From: Pseudomonadota bacterium
GTDB lineage: Bacteria > Desulfobacterota > Syntrophia > Syntrophales > UBA5619
Assembly (NCBI GenBank): GCA_018819165.1
Contig: JAHJQP010000036.1
Coordinates: 1-15,167, forward strand
DNA: 15,167 bases
Direction of reading: 5' to 3'
A program made the position numbers and the translations under genes. The notes under the pieces were generated by a model. It did not search any database. It had not been told where the DNA came from and worked only from the letters and a program-made list of their open reading frames with translations. Positions 6,831 through 11,570 of this stretch are shown one piece after another; the stretch's first letter is position 1; each line of letters starts with the position of its first letter.

Positions 6831-8269
6831 GGGGTTTGCCCCTCCGTTGTTGCGAGGAAGGGGATCGTGTAGGGACCCTCCCGGATGAAGGCGACCGCGG
6901 GCTCGATTCCGCGCGCCCGGTAGCCGGCGACGGCCGAGAGGAGCGCGTTTTCGACCATCTCCCCCACCGCCGCCGTAGGGAAGGGCGCCGTCCGCCCGGC
7001 CAGAAAATCGAGGCCGCAGCGGCCGGGGAGCAGGCAATAATCGGCCCTGGGGATGGTGTGCGTGCAGTAGATGAGTCCCTCCTCGCCGACCTTCCGGAGC
7101 ACCTTCCCCCACATCTCCGGCTCCCATTGGTCCTTGGTGAAGCGCCAGCCGGGCGCCTCGAGCATCCGGAGGTAGTGTTCCTCCCCCTGGATCTTCAGTA
7201 GATGGAGGAGGCTCCGGTACTCCAGCCCGCCGATCGGCTCTTCGTCGCGGTTGTCGGAGGCAACGATCAGGACGCCCCCCTGCCGGACGACGGGGAGGGC
7301 GTTGCAGGCCGCCTTCACCGCCTGATAATGGTTCCGGCCGACATAGCCGCCGTGGGTCAGAATGATATCGTATTCTCGCGTGGCCGGGACGGATACATAG
7401 TCTCGGACGAGATCGCCCGCCGCTTTGTGGGCCGCCTCGAGCTCTCCGGCGAAGACCCCGGTCAGGCGCATATCCTTGTCGAGGGTCGCATTCACGATGA
7501 AATCCACGCCGACTGTCCGGGAGATAGCGAGGGATTCTTCGTGGCAGGGGTTCCCCTCAAGGACGAGGTTGGTCGCCTGCGGCGATTCCAGAAAGGCGGG
7601 GCTGTGGAACTTTTCGATCGTGCGCTTGTCCACCAGCCCCGGGCAGATCGCCTTCCGCCCGCCGGAAAGCCCCGCCATGAAGTGGCTCTCCACCAGGCCC
7701 GTGCCGATTCTGAGATCGGCCTTGTAAAAGGCGCTGTTGACGAAGACGTCGCCGCCGCTTCCGGTCCTGCCGACGAAGGTGAGCGAGGGAAGGTCCTCGC
7801 AGTCGTGGTCGATCACGGAGTAGTCCCGGAGGAGTTCTGCGCCGAACATCTCGCTCCGCTCCTCAGGGGTGCTCGGCCGGTGCATTCCGTTGCCGATGAC
7901 GATCGTGATGTTGCGCCGGGGTATCCCCGCCTCCTCCAGACGGTTTAGGAGGGGCCGGAGGAGGCCGTTTTCCCCCCGGTAGGGGACGGGCCGCGTGATG
8001 TCGGAGACCGTGACGGCCGCGGTGAGCTCCGAGGCCGGTTTTCCCTTTTTACGGATGATCTCCGCCAGCGCCGGGCAGCCGATGGGATTGGCAAGGGCCT
8101 CCTCATAGGCGGCCCGCGGGTCGGAGAGGATCGGGATCTCCTTCATCGTCAGGGTGTCGCACTGAGGCGGGACGCGGATCATCAGGATCTCCCGCCCGTA
8201 TTCGACGGCGATCTCTTTCCAGTCTGCGGTATCGATCTCCTGGGCTGAATTTTGGATCTTGGGGTGCAT
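6827..8269 (-). CDS. larA: LarA-family nickel-pincer racemase/epimerase (DUF2088)
   Basis: This 480-residue protein belongs to the family of lactate racemase LarA, which uses the nickel-pincer nucleotide (NPN) cofactor to invert 2-hydroxy acids by hydride transfer. Motifs are SDITRPVP (89-96), GNGMHRPST (126-134), SHFMAGLSGGRKAICPG (195-211) and KFHSP (220-224). His130, His196, Lys206 and His222 fall 66, 10 and 16 residues apart, exactly as His108, His174, Lys184 and His200 in Lactiplantibacillus plantarum LarA. The Ni ligands, the pincer-linked lysine and the catalytic histidines are therefore all present. The protein is longer than LarA (about 424), with roughly 22 extra residues before the conserved core. 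LarA homologues act on several hydroxy acids, so lactate is not proven. The cofactor genes larB, larC and larE are not in the window. AGGAG sits 6 nt before the ATG. It is first in the operon with the ABC exporter. Confidence 0.85.
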   Translation of the reverse strand: MHPKIQNSAQEIDTADWKEIAVEYGREILMIRVPPQCDTLTMKEIPILSDPRAAYEEALANPIGCPALAEIIRKKGKPASELTAAVTVSDITRPVPYRGENGLLRPLLNRLEEAGIPRRNITIVIGNGMHRPSTPEERSEMFGAELLRDYSVIDHDCEDLPSLTFVGRTGSGGDVFVNSAFYKADLRIGTGLVESHFMAGLSGGRKAICPGLVDKRTIEKFHSPAFLESPQATNLVLEGNPCHEESLAISRTVGVDFIVNATLDKDMRLTGVFAGELEAAHKAAGDLVRDYVSVPATREYDIILTHGGYVGRNHYQAVKAACNALPVVRQGGVLIVASDNRDEEPIGGLEYRSLLHLLKIQGEEHYLRMLEAPGWRFTKDQWEPEMWGKVLRKVGEEGLIYCTHTIPRADYCLLPGRCGLDFLAGRTAPFPTAAVGEMVENALLSAVAGYRARGIEPAVAFIREGPYTIPFLATTEGQTP

Positions 8270-8302
8270 GGCATACTCCTGTGTCCGGGATGAGACGCCC
8301 CG

Positions 8303-8331
8303 AATCTACCCGGAAGGGGATGCCCTGTCAA
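8303..8331 (-). promoter_or_regulatory. Putative sigma70-type promoter for the larA-ABC exporter operon
   Basis: On the minus strand a perfect TTGACA (8331-8326), a 17-base spacer and TAGATT (8308-8303, four of six) predict a transcription start near 8296. That gives a 5' leader of about 27 bases containing the AGGAG ribosome-binding site. This is the best promoter match in the window. Confidence 0.6.
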
Positions 8332-8431
8332 GACCGAAGTGCCGTCGGGAAAAGCCCTCCCGCGAATGGCCGTTGCAATTTTACGGCCGTTGCGTTATGG
8401 ACACAGAAAAAAAGAGGAGAAAACCTATTCC

Positions 8432-8485
8432 GGCAGATTCGCGCGGGGAAGGGGGGCTTCGGAAGTCCCCTTCCCTGGATCTGCC
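8432..8485 (+). promoter_or_regulatory. Large stem-loop in the leader of the beta-CASP hydrolase gene
   Basis: An outer 7-bp stem (GGCAGAT 8432-8438 with ATCTGCC 8479-8485) encloses a longer inner stem. In the inner stem GGGAAGGGGGGCTT (8446-8459) pairs with AAGTCCCCTTCCC (8463-8475), with one bulged G and a tiny loop. It ends about 15 bases before the GAGG ribosome-binding site. No run of T follows, so it does not look like an intrinsic terminator. An RNA element that influences stability or translation of the downstream mRNA is plausible but unproven. Confidence 0.4.
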
Positions 8486-8507
8486 TTAAACTTATCACGA
8501 GGCGGCT

Positions 8508-10115
8508 ATGAAAGTCAGGTTTATGGGTGCGGCAAGGACAGTCACCGGCTCCTGTTACATCCTGGAGGCGGGCGGCCACCGGTTCGCGATCGACTGCGGC
8601 ATGCATCAGGGGAACGCGGAGATCGACAAACGCAACTGGGATGTCGAGATCTATGATCCCCACGGGATCGAGTTCATCCTGATGACGCACGCCCACATGG
8701 ACCATTCCGGGCTTCTTCCCAGGCTGGTCCAGAAGGGGTTCAAAGGCAAGGTCTACATGACACCGCCGACACAGGACCTCCTGAAGATCATGCTTCTGGA
8801 CAGCGCCCACATCCAGGAGACGGAGGCGCAGTGGAAGAACCGCAAGAGGCTCCGCCACGGAGAGGCCGATACCACCCCGCTCTACACGCAGAAGGATGCG
8901 ATGGACGCCTTTCCCCTCTTTGCGACAGTGACCTACGGGGCGCCCTTTTCGCCGTTTCCGGGCCTGCGGGTCACCTTCCGGGACGCGGGCCACATCCTCG
9001 GTGCGGCGATGGTGGATCTGGCCGTCGCGGAAGACGGCAAGACAAGCCGCATCGTCTTTTCCGGAGACCTCGGCCGTCCGGCGCAGCTCCTCATGAAGGA
9101 CCCCGCCCGGATCGCCGAGGCCGATTTCCTTTTCATGGAATCGACCTACGGGAACCGGAACCACAGGAACGAAGAGGACAGCCTCGACGAACTGGCCGAG
9201 GCGGTGGCCTACAGTTACGCCAAAGGCGAAAAGGTGATCATTCCGGCCTTCGCCGTGGAGCGTACCCAGGAGATGATCTACTCTCTCCACCTGCTCGCGA
9301 AGGACGGCCGCCTGCCCGCGGACATGCCCGTCTTTTTGGACAGCCCGCTCGCCATCCAGGCGACGGAGATTTTCCGGAAGAACCAGGATGATTTCGACAG
9401 GGAGACGAAGCGCCTTTTCGCGAACGGCGAGGATCCCCTGACGTTCCCCCAGCTCCGCTATACCCCCTCGACGCAGGAGTCGATGGAGATTAACAGCGTC
9501 AAAGGGCCCGCGGTCGTCATCTCGGCGAGCGGCATGGCCAATGCCGGCCGGATCAAGCACCACCTGCGCCACAACCTCTGGCGCGAGGGGGCGAGCGTCG
9601 TCTTCGTCGGCTTTCAGGCCCAGGGGACGACAGGCCGGAAGATCGTGGACGGCGCACAGAAGGTTCGGATCTTCAGCGAGGAGGTTGCCGTCAGGGCGAA
9701 GGTCTTCACGATCAACGGCCTCTCCGCCCATGCGGGGCAGAGCCAGCTTCTGGATTGGCTTGCCCACTTCCGGACGGAGAGGTTGCAGGTCTTCCTGATC
9801 CACGGCGAATACGGCGCCCAGCAGGAGCTCGCCCGGCTGATCGAGAGCCGCTTCAGCCTTCCGGTTTCCATTCCGGACTACCTCGAAGAGATCACCCTGG
9901 AGGCGGGCCGCGAGCTTGAGCGCGTGGAACATCCCGAGATGGCCGCACCGCGGATCGACTGGGAGTTTCTCATTGCAGACATGGAGACACGATTCGCCCA
10001 GCTCCGTGAGCGACGGGGACAGGTGGAGGTGAAGACCTGGGTGGAGCAGACCGAGCTCAGGGACCGCATGCTCGAGGTGAGCCGGAGCCTGGCGGGGATC
10101 ATTTCGGAGATTTAA
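8508..10115 (+). CDS. MBL-fold beta-CASP RNA metallo-hydrolase (CPSF-like)
   Basis: This 535-residue zinc-dependent nuclease of the metallo-beta-lactamase/beta-CASP family (COG1236) is likely to act on RNA in the cytoplasm. Motif 2 is HAHMDH (61-66), motif 3 is GHILGA with His162, motif 4 is FSGDLG with Asp187, and ESTYGNR (211-217) begins the beta-CASP insert. The insert carries IPAFAVERTQEM (245-256), LDSP (277-280) and SASGM (339-343). Motif C is SAHAGQ with His408, followed by IHGE (431-434). All metal ligands appear present. About 65-70 residues after the core, rich in Arg and Glu, are longer than in many homologues and look helical. GAGG lies 5 nt upstream of the ATG. Upstream is a structured leader and the divergent larA operon. 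Downstream, a long palindrome separates it from the convergent tonB. Confidence 0.88.
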   Translation: MKVRFMGAARTVTGSCYILEAGGHRFAIDCGMHQGNAEIDKRNWDVEIYDPHGIEFILMTHAHMDHSGLLPRLVQKGFKGKVYMTPPTQDLLKIMLLDSAHIQETEAQWKNRKRLRHGEADTTPLYTQKDAMDAFPLFATVTYGAPFSPFPGLRVTFRDAGHILGAAMVDLAVAEDGKTSRIVFSGDLGRPAQLLMKDPARIAEADFLFMESTYGNRNHRNEEDSLDELAEAVAYSYAKGEKVIIPAFAVERTQEMIYSLHLLAKDGRLPADMPVFLDSPLAIQATEIFRKNQDDFDRETKRLFANGEDPLTFPQLRYTPSTQESMEINSVKGPAVVISASGMANAGRIKHHLRHNLWREGASVVFVGFQAQGTTGRKIVDGAQKVRIFSEEVAVRAKVFTINGLSAHAGQSQLLDWLAHFRTERLQVFLIHGEYGAQQELARLIESRFSLPVSIPDYLEEITLEAGRELERVEHPEMAAPRIDWEFLIADMETRFAQLRERRGQVEVKTWVEQTELRDRMLEVSRSLAGIISEI

Positions 10116-10147
10116 AAAGGGGGGCCCAGCGCCCTCTTCCTCCACCC

Positions 10148-10207
10148 GGAAATTGTGGGGACATGACCTGAATTCACCAGAATTCAGGTCATGTCCCCAC
10201 AATTTCC
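10148..10207. repeat. Perfect palindrome with 28-bp arms (REP-like element, first type)
   Basis: Arms 10148-10175 and 10180-10207 are exact reverse complements around a 4-base loop (ACCA). Each arm contains GTGGGGACATGACCTGAATT. It lies between the convergent MBL hydrolase and tonB genes and could form a very stable hairpin in either transcript, giving bidirectional termination or 3'-end protection. Its shape and GGGGACA core resemble REP/MITE-like palindromes mobilised by RAYT (IS200-like TnpA-REP) enzymes. That link is inference: no transposase is in the window. Confidence 0.85.
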
Positions 10208-10208
10208 T

Positions 10209-10234
10209 GAAAAGGGGACAGCTGCCTATTCCCC
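10209..10234 (+). repeat. Single arm of the second REP-like family, degenerate copy
   Basis: AAAAGGGGACAGCTGCCTATT and its flanks match, with small differences, the left arm of the 11510-11570 palindrome. It begins 2 bases after the first palindrome and ends at the first base of the tonB stop codon (on the complementary strand). It is inverted relative to the copy at 10880-10910, so the two bracket tonB. Confidence 0.65.
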
Positions 10235-10776
10235 TATTGCATCCGGTAGCTGAAGGTCGCGGTGATGTGGAGACGGGCGAGTTTGAATGCGGCGGGGAGG
10301 GGGGCGTACGGGGCGGCGGCCCGGACGACGGTGAGGGCCCCTCTGTCCAGAAGCGGGCTTCCGGAGGTGGCCAGGACGCGGTATCCTGCCAGCGCGCCGC
10401 TGGCGTTGATTGTGAAGCGGATCACGGCGTTTCCCTCCGTCTTGAGGGAGAGGGCCTCCGGGGGGTAGCGCCAGAGCTGCTCGATTTTTCGGCGGATCTC
10501 GATGAGATAGGAGTCGTAAGGTCCGTTCCTGCCGCCGAGCGAGGCCGAATCCTCGCGGAAACCGGCGGCAATAGACACCGGAGGGGGCGGCGCCTCTTCG
10601 CGGCGGCGGGGTTCCCGTTGCGTCTCTTTTTCCTGGGGTGCTTTCAGCTCGACGGTCATCACCTTCTCCGCCCGCGAACCCCCCGTCATGTCGATGCGGG
10701 TCGTCAGGGCAAGGACCAGCGCATGGCCCGCTAGCGATGCCAATACAAAGGGGATGAGAAATTTCTTCGCCGTCAT
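10234..10776 (-). CDS. TonB-family energy transducer (short TonB)
   Basis: This 180-residue protein would link the inner-membrane proton motive force to outer-membrane receptors or a related periplasmic task. One N-terminal membrane anchor (about 5-25, FLIPFVLASLAGHALVLAL) is followed by a charged, proline-containing linker (46-66, ending APPPP). The TonB C-terminal domain spans about 88-178: YLIEIRRKIEQLWRYPPEAL, then GNAVIRFTINASGALAGYRV, SGSPLLDRGALTVVRAA and P.APLP. The WxYPxxA and L..A...V..A.P motifs are standard. The linker is much shorter than in enterobacterial TonB. No exbB/exbD is adjacent. A GGAGGG lies 14 nt upstream of the ATG, which is long for a ribosome-binding site. A short repeat arm touches its stop codon, and a second inverted arm lies about 100 bases before its start. 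Confidence 0.8.
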   Translation of the reverse strand: MTAKKFLIPFVLASLAGHALVLALTTRIDMTGGSRAEKVMTVELKAPQEKETQREPRRREEAPPPPVSIAAGFREDSASLGGRNGPYDSYLIEIRRKIEQLWRYPPEALSLKTEGNAVIRFTINASGALAGYRVLATSGSPLLDRGALTVVRAAAPYAPLPAAFKLARLHITATFSYRMQ

Positions 10777-10808
10777 GGGATGTATAACACCCTCCGTCTT
10801 TCCGACGG

Positions 10809-10837
10809 ATGATGGCGGAATTCACGGAAAAAGTCAA
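10809..10837 (-). promoter_or_regulatory. Putative promoter for the tonB-like gene
   Basis: On the minus strand TTGACT (10837-10832, five of six), a 17-base spacer and CATCAT (10814-10809, four of six) predict a start near 10802 and a leader of about 26 bases before ATG-10776. Confidence 0.4.
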
Positions 10838-10879
10838 AGGCGAATCGTAATGTAAGACACAGGGCTTCGCCGGGGCGCC

Positions 10880-10910
10880 GAAAATAGGGAGCTGTCCCCC
10901 CTTTTCCCCC
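10880..10910 (-). repeat. Single arm of the second REP-like family, upstream of tadA
   Basis: Bases 10880-10905 are identical over 26 positions to the right arm of the palindrome at 11510-11570 (11543-11568) and are inverted relative to the arm at 10209-10234. It sits 24 bases before the tadA start codon, between tadA and the divergent tonB, and would be part of the tadA leader if transcription begins upstream of it. Confidence 0.75.
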
Positions 10911-10934
10911 GAGAAAAATGGGAGTGAGAAAAAG

Positions 10935-11399
10935 ATGGGAATCGATGAGAAATGGATGGAGCTGGCGCTGGAGGAGGCCGCCCTGGCCCGGGAGGCGGGG
11001 GAGGTGCCGGTCGGTACGGTGATCGTCCTGGGGGAGGAACTCCTCGCGCGGGCTCACAACAGACCGATCTCCCTGCACGACCCATCAGCCCATGCGGAGA
11101 TCCTGGCCATCCGACGGGCAGCGGCCGCCGCAAATAATTACCGCCTTGCGGGAACGACGCTCTACGTGACCCTCGAACCCTGCATCATGTGCGCGGGGGC
11201 GATCATCCACGCCCGGATCGAACGGCTGGTCTTCGGGGCCGCCGATCCTAAGAACGGCGCCGCGGTCAGCCTCTATCGCCTATTCGAAGACCGGCGGTTC
11301 AACCACGACGTCGCGGTTACGGGAGGGGTCCTCCGGGAGGCCTGCACCGAAATTTTGGGTGGATTTTTCCGTGAAAAGAGGCTAACATCATCGCCGTAA
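10935..11399 (+). CDS. tadA: tRNA-specific adenosine deaminase TadA
   Basis: This 154-residue zinc-dependent deaminase converts A34 of tRNA-Arg(ACG) to inosine. HAE (53-55) supplies the zinc ligand His53 and the proton-shuttling Glu55. PCIMCAGA (82-89) supplies Cys83 and Cys86. VPVGTVIV (24-31), HNRPISLHDPSAHAEILAIR (41-60) and the C-terminal helix ILGGFFREKR are typical of TadA, and the length is normal. The alternative, a guanine or cytosine deaminase, is less likely given the HNRPI...DP.AHAEI block. GGAG lies about 10 nt upstream of the ATG. The stop codon is 11 bases before tRNA-Ser, so the two may share a transcript. Confidence 0.9.
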   Translation: MGIDEKWMELALEEAALAREAGEVPVGTVIVLGEELLARAHNRPISLHDPSAHAEILAIRRAAAAANNYRLAGTTLYVTLEPCIMCAGAIIHARIERLVFGAADPKNGAAVSLYRLFEDRRFNHDVAVTGGVLREACTEILGGFFREKRLTSSP

Positions 11400-11410
11400 G
11401 ACAACAAACC

Positions 11411-11504
11411 GGAGAGATACCGAAGTGGTCGTAACGGGATCGACTCGAAATCGATTTGGGGGCCAAAAGCCCTCACGGGGGTTCGAATCCCCCTCTCTCC
11501 GCCA
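11411..11504 (+). tRNA. tRNA-Ser (anticodon CGA), CCA encoded
   Basis: This is a type II tRNA with a long variable arm. The acceptor GGAGAGA (11411-11417) pairs with TCTCTCC (11494-11500), followed by the discriminator G and an encoded CCA (11502-11504). The D-arm has CCG/CGG, the anticodon stem is ATCGA/TCGAT (11439-11443 and 11451-11455), and the loop CTCGAAA gives anticodon CGA (11446-11448), which reads UCG. The T-arm is GGGGG-TTCGAAT-CCCCC. It lies directly downstream of tadA and 5 bases before the second palindrome. Confidence 0.95.
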
Positions 11505-11509
11505 GACGA

Positions 11510-11570
11510 GAAAAAGGGGGGACAGCTCCCTATTTTCCCTGGGAAAATAGGGAGCTGTCCCCCCTTTTTC
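11510..11570. repeat. Perfect palindrome with 30-bp arms (REP-like, second type), probable bidirectional terminator
   Basis: Arms 11510-11539 and 11541-11570 are exact reverse complements around a single central T. Each arm holds GGGGGGACAGCTCCCTATTTT. The outer ends are A5 on the left and T5 on the right, so each strand reads as GC-rich hairpin plus U-run. It lies between tRNA-Ser (+) and the ligase/GNAT gene (-), whose stop codon begins at the very next base (11571). Single arms of the same family occur at 10209-10234 and 10880-10910. Confidence 0.85.

Noticed and set aside
8398..8489. A possible 30-codon leader peptide (MDTEKKRRKP...) before the beta-CASP gene
   Set aside because: It has no Shine-Dalgarno sequence, and its second half coincides with the hairpin, so the frame is probably incidental.
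8328..10202. A 624-codon open frame antisense to the beta-CASP hydrolase
   Set aside because: The sense frame carries every metal-binding motif. The antisense protein has no recognisable domain and starts inside the palindrome.
10148..10910. CRISPR array
   Set aside because: The repeats are palindromes or inverted single arms, not regularly spaced direct repeats, and no cas gene is present.
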